From Phlegmacium glaucopus (taxonomy: Eukaryota > Basidiomycota > Agaricomycetes > Agaricales > Cortinariaceae), in NCBI GenBank assembly GCA_015039465.1, contig MU130211.1, positions 1 through 64,000 of the forward strand: 64,000 nt of DNA, given 5' to 3'. The notes under the pieces were generated by a model that was given only the letters and a program-made list of their open reading frames with translations, did not search any database and was not told the DNA's origin. Positions 23,751-34,131 of this stretch are shown here, piece after piece; position 1 is the first letter of the stretch, and every line of letters starts with the position of its first letter. Position numbers and translations under genes: made by a program.

Positions 23751-23948
23751 ACTACGGGACCATCTATTCCAACCCCCTTCGAACGATACGCGAGTGTTGC
23801 TACTTGATTCTACAACCTGTTTAGTACATAGCTTGAACTGCCGGTAAATGACATCTGTTGGTATCCACAGACTCGGTATACTAAAATCTACATCTCCACT
23901 GTCATCGGGTTACTTTATGTTTGTTCAAGTTGATGACCATGATTGCAC

Positions 23949-23955
23949 TATATAA
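23949..23955 (+). promoter_or_regulatory. TATA-like box of the HAD-terpenoid cyclase
   Basis: TATATAA lies about 45 bp upstream of the start codon at 24000, a usual distance for a fungal gene with a short leader. This is position and sequence only. Confidence 0.4.
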
Positions 23956-23999
23956 CTTATATCATGGCGCTCTACACATCACTCCCAGTTATACCGTAG

Positions 24000-25830
24000 A
24001 TGTCGAAACGCTATACCACCGTCATATTTGATCTCGGCGATGTTCTCTTTACATGGTCACTCTCCGCCTCAAAATCAATTCTTCCAGCCAAGACGCTTGG
24101 GAGCATCCTTCGTTCTGTCCATTGGTTCGAATATGAAAAAGGGAATCTTACCGAAGACGAGGTATATTCTCTCGTTGCGCAGGAGTTTAGTGTCTCCGCC
24201 ATTGACGTCAAGAGCACCCTTGAAGCTGCGCGCAGCACCCTCCAGAGCGATCCAAAAATTCTAGAGATTATTCGGGAACTTAAAGAGTCTGGCCTTTCAG
24301 TCTACGCTATGTCCAATATCTCGGCACCAGACTGGGAGTTGTTATCTGCGAAGGCAACTCCAGAGGAGTGGGCTCTATTTGATTATATATTTACATCGTA
24401 GGTTTTGTCTCTCTTCATAAGGCTCTCACTGATATGGAATTGTTGTCAGTTCAGCCGTCCACCAGCGTAAGCCTAATATTGGATTCTACAAACATGTGAT
24501 CCAGGAGACTGGGATCGACCCATCCCGCGCTATCTTCGTAGATGACAAGCTCGAAAATGTCATAACGGCTCGATCATTCGGGATGCACGGAATCATTTTT
24601 GACGACCAAGCAAAAGTAATACGCCAACTCAAGAACCTTTGTGGTGACCCTATATCGCGGGGGAATAAATTTCTAGCCTCCCGCAAGCAATTCACATCAG
24701 TGACAGACAACAACATCGAGTTTTCAGAGGTACTACCTTTTCTCTCTTACCTGACATGGTCTAATCGTTGCATCCTCATAGAATTTTTGTGAACTCCTCA
24801 TCCTTGACGCTACAGGCGATAAGTAAATATTTCAAAATTTTCTTATTGTTATTTCTACATCACTAATACGAACAAAACCAAGATCACTGGTCGAGTTTGT
24901 AGAACATCAAGGAAAATTCAATTTTTTCAAGAAAGCTGGAACGCTTAGGAGCGAATTATACCCGTGAGCTTTAAGATACACCTTGAACATCAGCTGCATT
25001 TGAGCTTACCTTTTAAACAGGGACGACTTTGATACGACCGCGTTTGGCCTGACTGTTACTGACCAAGTGGATATGGCCACAAAGCATAAGATCATGGATG
25101 AAATGCTCGAGTATCGAGATTCCGATGGAATAATACAGGTATATTTTGATCACTCGCGCCCCCGCATAGGTGAGTACTCCCTTTACTGAAAATATCAAAT
25201 AATAAGTCGACTAACCAACATTTATACGAAGATCCCATTTGTTGCGTAAACATTCTCTGCCTATTCTACGCGAACGGAAGGGGTGGCGAGCTCCACGAAA
25301 CATTTGACTGGGTGACGAAGGTGCTGGAAAATCGTGCTTATATTTCTGGAACATACTACTATGTCGGCGGCGACCTATTCTTATTCTTCCTCTCTCGTCT
25401 GCTGCAAAGTTCCTCGGAAGTACGTCAACGTCTTGGACCGACTTTCAAGGAAAGGATCATGGAACGTTTTGGTAGAGAGGCGGATTCTGTTTCTTTGGCT
25501 GCACGCATCCTTGCGGCAATCGCCGTTGATATAGTGGACCATCGGGACCTCGAAACCCTCCTTTCTATGCAGCGTGAAGATGGCTCATGGGGTGATAGTT
25601 GGATCTATAAAGCTCCAGGAACGGCAATGCGAATTCGCAATGACAGCGTAACGACTGCCCTGTCCATTCATGCTATTCGACAGGTCGAAAAAGTGACGCA
25701 AATTAACACCCAAACTTTGACCAAACAGATCAATGGACCTCTTTACCTGCCGAAGTTCATCAATGACTTGGGGAAAAAAGTTTCTGAATTTTGGGTTTCC
25801 GGAAACCTTAATAATGTAAAAATTTTATAG
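24000..25830 (+). CDS. HAD-like terpenoid cyclase (drimane-type sesquiterpene synthase family)
   Basis: Exons 24000-24397, 24450-24729, 24782-24822, 24883-24963, 25021-25169 and 25232-25830 join to one 515-residue frame. The N-terminal half is a HAD domain: VIFDLGDVLF (motif I), MSNIS (II), RKPNIGFY (III) and IFVDDKLENV (IV). The C-terminal half is a terpene cyclase beta-type domain with the class II acid motif PDDFDTTAFGLTV (about residues 267-279), GTYYYVGGDLFLFFL, and a QW-like block (QREDGSWGDSWIYK). A HAD domain fused to a DxDTT domain is the layout of AstC-type fungal enzymes that cyclise farnesyl diphosphate to drimane or albicanyl diphosphates; some also dephosphorylate. The product here is inferred only. 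Fragments of this gene recur at 28770-28857, about 33645 and 46591-46961. Confidence 0.85.
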
Positions 25831-26269
25831 AAAAAATTGAGAAAAAAAATTAGATTATGGGATTGGTATGGTGTCCCCTTCCGTCTGATGTATTACTTCA
25901 CCAATCGGCAACCCCCACGATATTTCATTCATTGTTGAAGTCATTCCTTAGCCACTTAGGTAGAGTTATTATTTGGTTATTATAAATATAAATTGATTCC
26001 AGTTGGTCCGGCCCGTAAAGATTTATGAAGCCCCATTTTCAACTTCAACGATCGTTTTTGAGTTGCCACGTTTGCCGTATCATCCTGCTTATTCTGCGTA
26101 TTTAAATCCTGGACGTGCCCCAAGTTCCAACCTCCTATCACAAATAATTTACCCTATTCACAAAAATTGGAACTAATATAATGTAAAGTTCATCGATTTT
26201 AGTTTGATCCAGGATAAGCAAAGGATTCCGAGGTGTGACATTGTGTGACCGCCGATTGTACCACAACGC

Positions 26270-26405
26270 AACCGCAACGGTTATAATGACTCAATGACTC
26301 ATGGGCATTATTGACGGACCACGGTATATGGCACGGTCTGGTCACTAGTATTCGCTTGTTTTCAGTACTCTCAAGTCCTTTCTTTGTTTCCAAACACCTT
26401 GGACT
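26270..26405 (+). promoter_or_regulatory. Conserved promoter block of epoxide hydrolase 1
   Basis: This block ('ggttataatgactcaatgactcatg', 'ggaccacggtatatg', 'cagtcctttctttgtttccaaaca'-type words) is repeated upstream of epoxide hydrolase 2 (44160-44290) and partly of 3 (48025-48112). It contains TGACTCA (26287-26293 region), a match to an AP-1/Gcn4-type site. Conservation could reflect duplication rather than selection. Confidence 0.45.
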
Positions 26406-26411
26406 TCACCA

Positions 26412-27619
26412 ATGAACGACAACTCTATTCGCTCGACAACCACTCGACGGGGCTTTGTTTACTCTTACCATTACAATGCTCCTAGTACAGAGAAACCTAC
26501 TATTCTTTTCCTTCACGGCTTTCCTTGCACCCATCGCGATTGGGCGTCGCAGATAACGAATTTCTCCAGCAAAGGATATGGTGTGATCGCGCCAGATCTC
26601 CTGGGTTATGGAAATACTAGCGCTCCAGACGATGTGAACCAATATAAAAGATTGGATATGGCTGAAGACATCATTGATATATTGAAGGACCTGAGCATCG
26701 ATACAGTTATCGGTGTTGCACATGACTGGTATGTGAAACTTGCAAATTAAATTTATACTTGGTTGATATTATGGCAAGGGGCTGTTTCCTACTTTCGCGC
26801 CTCCTCAACACCCATGTTGATCGCTTCTTTGGCGCAGCATTCCTTGCAGCCGGATACGTACCCCCTCAACCCAACTTCGACTACGATGCGCAGCTCGCCC
26901 AATTGAACAAGCTTGTTGGTTACGACGTCGTTGGTTATTGGAGATTCTTTGCAGACGACGATGCACCTGCTCTCATCGAAAAGAACGCAAGTGTTTCGTA
27001 GACCCCGACGACTCGCAGGTCTCATAGCTTTCTCCTCTTTAGATCGATTCTTTCTATAGCCTTCTCTTTCCTAACGACCCGTCAATCTGGAAGATTGACT
27101 TAGCGCCGCTCGGCAAAGCCAGGGAGTGGATCGAACAAAACAAGCAACTTCCCAGGGCTGACTATTGCACCGCTGAGGTATGGTCAGCAGATCTTTGATG
27201 ACCAAGCTGTCCTGAATTCCGCTATAGATACAGGAGGACCATAAGAAGGCTCTACTCAAGAAAGGTCTCCGGGGACCGTGTAACTGGTATAAAGGACACC
27301 TCAATGGAATGAACAATGCAGACGAAGCCTGTAAGTTAATACCCATTTCTGGATTCTCATGAAGTTTTTAAGACATTCCACAGCGATTCCACCGGAGGCT
27401 TACCATATTAGCATTCCTACCTTCTTTGGCGGAGCACTGAAGGATTGTATCTGCCATCTGACGGATTGCATCTGCATTTCGATCCTGGTAAAGTCATCGA
27501 TGGGCAAGACTTGCTCCAATCTTGTGATCAAAGATTTTGATACGTCCCATTGGATCATGTTGGAGGCTTCTAACGAACTCAATGAGGCATTAGGTCAATT
27601 CTTTGGTTCTCTTGAGTAG
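26412..27619 (+). CDS. Soluble epoxide hydrolase-like alpha/beta hydrolase, copy 1
   Basis: Exons 26412-26728, 26779-26986, 27043-27177, 27228-27330 and 27384-27619 give 332 residues. The oxyanion motif LFLHGFPCTHRDW is near residue 35. The nucleophile elbow, formed across intron 1, is GVAHDWG with the catalytic Asp. The lid region has ADDDAPALIEKN, FYSLLFPND (lid Tyr) and GPCNWYKG (second Tyr). The catalytic His is in DFDTSHWIML. The family opens epoxides to diols. Intron 2 starts with GC (GCAAGT). Relative to copy 3 there is a ~21-bp in-frame duplication (DCIC...DCIC) near residue 280, which may affect the acid residue loop. It lies just downstream of the terpene cyclase, so a role on a terpene epoxide is plausible but unproven. 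Confidence 0.8.
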
Positions 27620-27934
27620 TGGGTGAGCGTGGATTGGGCAGTTTCTTGTAGGAAATTGCAAGCAATGTGAACACCAGGGCCTTGTGTATCATATTATCTC
27701 AACCATGAAGTGAGAACTTGGGAATTCCGCAAAATATAACGATAAATGTCAGTGACGGATGGATTCAATGGGGTGATATATACTGAATCAGACTGGTTCA
27801 AGGCCTATACTTAGCAGTATAGGTAGTAAGCCTCGACGTTCTCGACGGTCAACAAGTATAGCTGCTAAGCTAGTAGCTGACTCTGCAGATTTGGAATTTC
27901 ACATTACAAAAAATTATCCCACCACTAATACCAC

Positions 27935-28788
27935 ACGGACGAGCGAGATGACGATCCACGATCCACGAGCCATGGATATGAGGCTACGGGTGCCAGCGAC
28001 GGTAATACAACTGGTCATATGTTCAATAGCTACTCCTGTTTTATCGTCAGGTTCCTACTACCATGTATGAGGTGACACTCACTTCTCGCAGTTGCTTCGA
28101 GTCTCTCCTGGTGCGCCAAATTCACGATCTCATGCCATCTTCAATATTATACTCTAAACTGTCTGTTTACTATAATTTTCAATCAGGATTTGAAAAAATA
28201 TCTCTGCGAGTGCCTGTCATGACTCCTGAGAACCCTTCCTTCCACGATGCCATGCATCCACCCGTAAAGACATCATCACTTAAAATAATGGATCATATCA
28301 CGGAAGCACCTTCGTCTTCTAAGATTCTGAACCGAAAGGGTACAGGGAAATCTGCTATCGCCCAAACGATTTCAGAATATTGCGAATCGACCGGTACACT
28401 GGACACCTGTTTCTTCTTCTCTCGCGTAAGCTCGGAGGGAAACACAGATAAAATTCTTATTGCTACGGTTGCATACCAGCTCTGTGTGACTGTACCAGGG
28501 CTTAAATGGTTCGTAGTGAAAGCTGCCGAAGATGATTTGTAGACGTTTCAGAAGGTTGTGGAGACGCAGATGCCTTCCGCTCTATTTCTTCATCACGAGT
28601 CGACGGGAAACACACATTGTTAATTGGTTGAACCAGGACTTCACCTGGATCATGACCAAAATCACACCCAGACGAAAAGAGACATCGAAGTGACCATCAT
28701 TTTCCTGAAATCGCTTGTTTAGCCGAGTCAAGCCAATATTCAGATACTTGTTTCCAAGACGAATATGTTGTTTAGCAGCGCTTGAGAA
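27935..28788 (+). pseudogene. NACHT NTPase pseudogene 1
   Basis: Aligned to the intact gene at 52825-55462, the start codon is ACG here. Exon 1, its intron and the exon 2 opening (LQ)FEKISLRVPVMTPEN are recognisable but out of frame in part. The P-loop survives as KGTGKSAIAQT with bases lost before it. FFFSRVSSEGNTDK and LIATVAYQLCVTVPG follow, then a stop (EDDL*). About 150 bp including the Walker B region is deleted before the block equivalent to LYFFITSRRETH. Downstream the sequence switches abruptly into a cyclase fragment at about 28780. The same deletion and switch occur in pseudogene 2. Confidence 0.85.
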
Positions 28789-28857
28789 ATAATCCAAGGA
28801 AAAGATCAAGGAACATTTTGGTAGCGAGCTGCGAGGCGGATTCCCTTTCTTTGGCTG
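28780..28857 (+). pseudogene. Terpenoid cyclase fragment fused to NACHT pseudogene 1
   Basis: After the NACHT-derived 'gcgcttgagaaataat' the sequence matches the last exon of the cyclase at 25447 onward ('aaggaaaggatcatggaacg', 'ggcggattctgtttctttggctg'). It is interrupted at 28857 by a transposon, and about 30 bp of the next cyclase segment ('gcagcaatcactgttgat') reappears at 33655-33672 on the other side. Confidence 0.7.
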
Positions 28858-29739
28858 TGTGAGGAATGGTATGGGAGTGCGAGTATATAGGGGGAGTTGA
28901 CTCCGTCAACTCTTTTAGAGCTTGTTTGGATGATGTGCATGGCCGTGTGTGGGTCTGGTTTCAGACCTTGTTTCCAATTCGGCCATCAGCGGAGGCTGAA
29001 TTTTCCTTATCTATCTAATCTCTGAGATAAGATATCTGTCCATGGCTGACATCTAATCTCTGAGATAATTTAAAGTATATCCAATACTGTAATTAGATGA
29101 TAAGCAATCTCATCAATGGACCAACTATCAGATGAGGATGAGCTATTGGCAAGGATACTCATTCGACGACAGCTGCATCAGTATGCAGCCCTTTTCACTA
29201 GCAATATTCTAACAGCCACTGCTGCCTTACTTCAGTCAATGTTTACCAGGGAACCATATTATATGTCTGTCCTCACAGGTGAAGCATGGGTGATGGAACT
29301 CCTTGCTGGTCATGAAAAATGTATCCACTGTGAGCTTGGAGTACATCATGAAGTATTTGTAGCTCTCATTGCAGTCCTGTCACCTGTGTGAAATAGGACA
29401 TGGCAATTCCAAATATGTGTCCCTTGAAGAACAACTTGCAATATTCCTTCATGCTTGTGTGACTGGTCAAACAGTCAGACACTTGTCTGTGAGGGCCATC
29501 GTGACACGCAGCATATACAAGTTCTTCTTTTCCTCTTTTTTCTTGGCTGTCCATAACTTATTGTTGGGCTAGTAGTAATGAAATGGTCCAATCACAGAAC
29601 ATCTGTAAAATATAATACTTGTTAGCAAAAATACAAACAGTACCTATGAGTCTGATGACAAAGATCAATAAGTTGATAAAATTAATTTGAGAACAAGATG
29701 GGGACATACATCATTGAGATCTTTTGTCGTATTCTTCTT

Positions 29740-30790
29740 CTTGTATTCTCCTATGTATGCAATATTGAACCAGTGATAGTCATCCTTGTCCTGAGAAGGA
29801 TAACCGCACTGAGAATATCTGAATTGTAGATTTAACAATCCATATCATTAGCACAAAGGGGACTTACAGAGTGGCCCCTTTGTACCTGAACTCAGTTTGA
29901 AGTGCCTTTTCATAGATGTGTAAGAAATATCTGTGCCAGGGTAGGAATTGTGGCTATGAGTACGATTTCAGAATGTCGCTTTACAATTGACACCATGAAA
30001 TATTAGTGATGGTCAAGGGTAACCCCGGGGTGGAATTAGGCTGACCCTTACCCTTACCCTCCAAAAACCCTTACCCTTGGCTGAGGGTAAGGGTTTTGGA
30101 GGGTAAGGGTAAGGGTTTCTGAGGGGTTGGAGGGTGAGAAACCCCAGCAGGGTTTAGTGCAAGGGTTTGGTCCAAATCCTTCCTCAAGCTTTGTAATCCA
30201 AAGGAGCCTTCAAAGTAGCTATTATTTAAAACATGTTCAGGGTGTTCAAGGTGTTTAGCAATAGATTTTAAATGAAATAGAGAGGGTTTGACTAGTATTT
30301 TAAGCTACTGATTGTTGTGAAAGCAGTGAGGCCTCTTTAGATTGCTTTTTATCTGATTTAAAGTCAATTTTATAGATACACAACAGTTAGATTACTCTGA
30401 TATCAGAGAAATAAAAATTCCCAAAAATACCCTGACCCCTCCAGAAGGGTAAGGGTATTTCAAGGGTCAAAAAATCTGTACCCTGACCCTGACCCTCCTT
30501 ACCCTTACCCTTGTACCCCAGGGGTTTCCCAAACCCCTGCCCATCACTATGAAATATATAGGTACTCAGAGTGAGATATACTCTGTCAGCCAATTGAATA
30601 TGCAACGCCTGAAAATCATTGAAGTGTGTTTGTATGCCTGACATGCTACATGGTTGGAAGGCTGGGTGCAGCAACTGTAAAAATTTCAGCACGTTGCGGC
30701 ATTGATATAATTGCTTTTCTTTTATCAGTGCATCTAGTGTTCGCCTGTACATGGCAGAATGAATTACCGTTGAGGCTGAGGGTGATTGAT
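29740..30790 (-). pseudogene. Tyrosinase gene fragment captured inside Harbinger-1
   Basis: On the strand opposite to the transposase, 30560-30700 reads HFNDFQALHIQLADRVY. After an interval containing the hAT MITE, 29880-29960 reads FLPWHRYFLHIYEKALQTEF then RYKGATL before a GT donor. These match, in order, the RFDDFQxxHI region and the copper-binding FLPWHRYF...YExAL block of basidiomycete tyrosinases. Upstream TLDALIKEK and a frameshifted YINAATC correspond to the 'WRTL...YxxAVxCL' part of the family. No complete catalytic domain is present and frames are broken, so it is a gene fragment, not an enzyme. Confidence 0.7.
30004..30549. mobile_element. hAT-type MITE nested in Harbinger-1 (TSD TGAAATAT)
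   Basis: A 546-bp element beginning TAGTGATGG and ending CCATCACTA. It has an exact 8-bp target duplication TGAAATAT at 29996-30003 and 30550-30557. Subterminal regions are packed with GGGTAA/TTACCC and AGGGTC-type hexamers in inverted arrangement. There is no coding capacity. TIR sequence and 8-bp duplication fit the hAT superfamily. Confidence 0.85.
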
Positions 30791-31551
30791 GTACCATTCA
30801 CATCTCTGGAGAAGATTCTTGCAAGAATATGTGGCTACCACGTGCCAAGACCCCAAACGCAAGAAGTCGGCATTTGCTGGCTAGGGCACCGTGATGGCCC
30901 CCAAAAAAATGCCAGTTGGTAAAAGAACAAATTCCATAAATGGAACTCATAACCTAAATGAAAAATTTCAAAGATCCAATGAAACTATTTCTTGGTAGGT
31001 GAAATACATCAATAATAAAATATGAGTTAATATACTTTAGTCTTTAGTTATTTCCACAAGATGCTTTTCATGTTTTCCTCACCACCATTTTATAACAACT
31101 ATGTTCATCTACCTTGTGCAAGTGACCCAAGCTCACCTTAAATCCTCCAGAATCCCAAATTCTGGCCCATCTTCAAGGATGCACTGGGAGCAATTGATGG
31201 CAGCCATATTCATTGCTCACCTCCTGCATCTGAACATGCATTCTACCAAAACCACAAAGGTTTCATTTCTCAGAATTGCCTTTTTGCATGCTTGTTCAGT
31301 CTTCTGTTTGTATATTCCTTGACAGGATGGGAAGGATCTGCTTCAGATGCCTGAGTATATGAAGATGCTCATTTGTGGGATTTGGTCATCCCTGAAGGGA
31401 AATATTATCTTGCTGATGCTGGATTTCCATCAAGCAAGGAACTCCTCATTCCCTACCATGGTCCAAGGTGTCATCTTGCAGAGTGGGGCTGTGCATGTGT
31501 AAGGTATGTTTCATCATAGTATCTTTTTTTATTTCATAGTCAACTTATAGT

Positions 31552-31690
31552 GTTTTGTTCTAATCATGTGATATCACATCATAATTGCATCATCATTAGT
31601 GCTGAATACCTATCAAATAGCAGAAATCACTTGTAGATACATAGCCACATTTGTATGTATATAAATACTAAACCGATTGAGGTGAATCCT
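31552..31690. repeat. LTR-like fragment inside Harbinger-1
   Basis: Shares words with the inverted complement of the solo LTR at 40786-41043 ('catcataattgcatcatcattag', 'gctgaatacct', 'acatagccaca', 'ccgattgaggtga'). It interrupts the transposase after the third catalytic acid. Confidence 0.5.
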
Positions 31691-31956
31691 GCAACCTGCA
31701 CCAGCCATACCTGAGGATGAAGAAATTGATGCACAATGTGATAAAATTGCACAAGCTATGTGGAAAGACTATGTGAATGTATGCAAGGAAAGAGGTATAG
31801 ATATGGATGGGCCAATTGCCAGTGAAGATGATGACCTTGATGAAGAATCAGACTGATAATTGATTGTACCGGTACAGACAACAAGTAGTATTCACAACAA
31901 TGTACAGTATACAGATACAGGAAAACTAAATGATATGAGGAATTCAACAGAAGATA

Positions 31957-32984
31957 CTACATACTTTTCAAGACATCTGCCAGCCAATTCATCCTGAGCT
32001 CATTGTCAATAAGGTCTACATATATTTCCACCATAACATGGTCTGCTGCAAAGAGCTTCACCATCTTGGTTCTCTCAGCAACAGTGAGACCATCCTGGAC
32101 ATGGGCTTGCAAAAGTTGTACAGCTTCACTTCGTCATGCAGCTTGTGGGTCAAGAGGTGAAGTGATGGATTTCTTGAAGACATCAGTGAGATGGTATATG
32201 GGTGCCTTGTATACCATGCATAGCAACTGCATTGGTCATTTTGTTAACTCTCAGTGAAGGTTTGATGGTGGTTTGTTGAGATGCCCTTGTCAATTGAGAA
32301 GATTTTGATGTTTTCCTGGATGGTTCTGAGGAAGCCAGTGAGCTGCTGCTGGGTGCCACCATAAAATGACTCCTCTCTTTCACCCTCCTCATCACTTGAC
32401 TCCATATTATTTGCCACCTGTGATGATGATGCAGCAGTTGATGCAGCAAAAACTTGTCTCCCTTTGGCACCAGCAATAGGTAGTATCGCCTCAAATTTTG
32501 GTAGATAGGGCCAACCATTGTTGCAAAATGGCCATAGTGCAGCATTGGACTAATAAATGTATCAGCGCAAATAAAATATCATAATGCAAATTGATAGCGC
32601 ACCTTGATTTTTATATGCTCCTTCCAGACATTAGCCTCTGCATCAGTTTGAATACTTGCACCAGTTGAATTATCCCAATGCACTCCTGATGTTTCCTGGT
32701 ATTTTTGAATAGTGCTGTAGGTGGCTTTGAGCTGATGACATAGGACATCAGTGCTGCAAGATGGAAGCAGCATCACTTACTGATTGCCATTTTGTTTTGC
32801 ACATCTTTCCTGTCTTTGGTGGCCCATCAGTGAGAAGGTCAGATATACTGTCTGCCACAGCATTGAATGTTGACATCTTGAACATCCCAGCATCACCCAT
32901 CTCTGACTTGTGTTCATACAGATAGTCCACCAAGCCAGTAATCTCCCGGTCACTCCACTGGGCCTTTTCATGAGAAGATGCCAT
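31957..32984 (-). pseudogene. Myb/SANT-like accessory protein of Harbinger-1
   Basis: The first exon (start 32984) encodes AQWSDREITGLVDYLYEHKS, FKMSTFNAVADSISDLL and CKTKWQSVSDA, a Myb/SANT-like (Myb_DNA-bind_3 type) fold. It is followed by SGVHWDNSTGASI and NVWKEHIKIK, then a Ser-rich linker and a conserved tail (LQAHVQDGLTVAERTK, DLIDNELRMNWLADVL). PIF/Harbinger elements usually carry such a partner for DNA binding and nuclear import of the transposase. An in-frame TGA near 32138 (DPQAA*R) in a CGA-like context, plus uncertain splicing, suggest it is decayed. Confidence 0.65.
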
Positions 32985-33212
32985 GAGAAAAGCAGTGTAC
33001 TGGGCACAAAGAGTGGTGATGATGATCCCTTGAGCCCAGAGTTGTCGTCAGCATGCAAGGGTTGCCAGATCCATTATAATTATACAAGTATTCAGATTAT
33101 CAGATGCCTGCAGGCAAGGAGAAAAATTCAGCCTCCACTGATGGCCAAATTGGAAACAAGGTCTGAAACCAGACCCATGTATGGCCATGCACATCATCCA
33201 AACAAGCTCTTA

Positions 33213-34131
33213 GGCCTTTCCGATCTCAGATGTTATAATTGAGAGGGTTGTCATATACTGTCAAAAATGACAGTACTAAGAGTCTAAGAATAGAGTTTAG
33301 TCATTCTTCCTTGACTGATTGTTGAATTAACTTGAATTATTTTTCTACAAAGTATCTACAGGTTTTTATATCTTTGGTTTGTAGTACTATGTTGTGAAAA
33401 TGAATCAAAGTTAAGATCCAAGAATAAAGATGGGGAGGTAGCAAATTAGTATGTAAGAATGGAATATGTAATTCCAGAATGATTTCAAAAAGGGGAAGGA
33501 ATTTGAAATTAATAAAATAGGAAACTAACGAATTCAGAAATTGTAACATGGTGTGAAATTCTGTGTGTGTTACATGTGATATAATGAATTTGAAATTATT
33601 AAAATGGTAATAATTTGAGGTAGGGACAATCCCTCCTCACAGCTGCATGAATTCATGCAGCAATCACTGTTGATGGTATTTTGGCATTTTAGTTTCCACA
33701 GGTTTCTACACTTGGGAACCCTGGAAAAATCTTATAAAAGGCAGGGAGCCAGGAAACTCGGTGTCCCATTCATAAAAACCTGCTACTTACAAATATTATC
33801 TTCAGGTTGTTTATGTAGATTGTGTAATGAAGGTAAAATATTTGTACAGTGTCGCCGGTGAGTCTTTTCCATCTTCTCCATGTTCAAATGTCCCTGTTGC
33901 ATACCCCCTCCACCTAAGAACTGCTCCTGCTGTTGGGAAATATTTTATGAAGCCTCACTTCCAATAAATGCACAAATCTGCACAAATCTTGAAATATGAA
34001 CATATCTGGAAACTTTCAAACTTAGAGAGACAGGCTGAAATGGAGAAGATATGGGCAAAGTGTAAGAATGTGGTTGTGAAAATGTACCAAAAGACCAAAG
34101 ATTCCACCTTTGGTGCTCTCCAAGAATCATT
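33213..34131. other. AT-rich interval between the two Harbinger elements
   Basis: Mostly non-coding. 33642-33672 is a residue of the terpenoid cyclase exon (see 28780-28857); similarity stops at 33672, implying another insertion or break. No gene recognised. Confidence 0.45.

Larger units (their letters stand above)
29116..31852 (+). pseudogene. Harbinger-type DDE transposase, disrupted
   Basis: The N-terminal part (MDQLSDEDELL, then CELGVHHEVFVAL, then after a frameshift IGHGNSKYVSLEEQLAIF) is separated by ~1.5 kb of foreign sequence from the catalytic part. The catalytic part reads FKDALGAIDGSHIHCSPPAS (first Asp), YSLTGWEGSASDA (second Asp) and YYLADAGFPSSKELLIPY (third acid). An LTR fragment at ~31552-31690 removes the following region. 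The acidic C-terminus (ERGIDMDGPIASEDDD) closes at ~31852. Several stops interrupt the frame, for example after SDPSSP. Motifs fit the DDE_Tnp_4 superfamily. Confidence 0.85.
28918..33209. mobile_element. PIF/Harbinger element 1 (TIRs ~92 bp, TSD TTA)
   Basis: The ends are long inverted repeats starting GAGCTTGTTTGGATGATGTG (28918 onward) and its complement ending CACATCATCCAAACAAGCTC (33209), similar for about 92 bp each. The 3-bp target duplication TTA is at 28915-28917 and 33210-33212, typical of PIF/Harbinger. The element carries a broken DDE transposase on the plus strand, a Myb/SANT-like accessory gene on the minus strand, a captured tyrosinase gene fragment, a nested hAT-type MITE and an LTR fragment. 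It is non-functional as read. Confidence 0.9.
28858..33641. mobile_element. Possible outer inverted-repeat element hosting Harbinger-1
   Basis: The interval begins TGTGAGGA and ends TCCTCACA. It is flanked by GCTG at 28854-28857 and 33642-33645, the cyclase sequence before and after the break. Only ~485 bp remain outside the Harbinger element nested in it, so it would be a short non-autonomous element. The inverted repeat is weak beyond eight bases. Confidence 0.4.

Noticed and set aside
23720..23760. tRNA-like hairpin near GCCCCTAAAGGGG
   Set aside because: No cloverleaf, anticodon arm or A/B boxes; it is the terminal stem of a short repeat.
30040..30110. Telomere-like repeats
   Set aside because: The hexamer is GGGTAA/TTACCC in inverted blocks within a MITE with clear ends, not a (TTAGGG)n tract.
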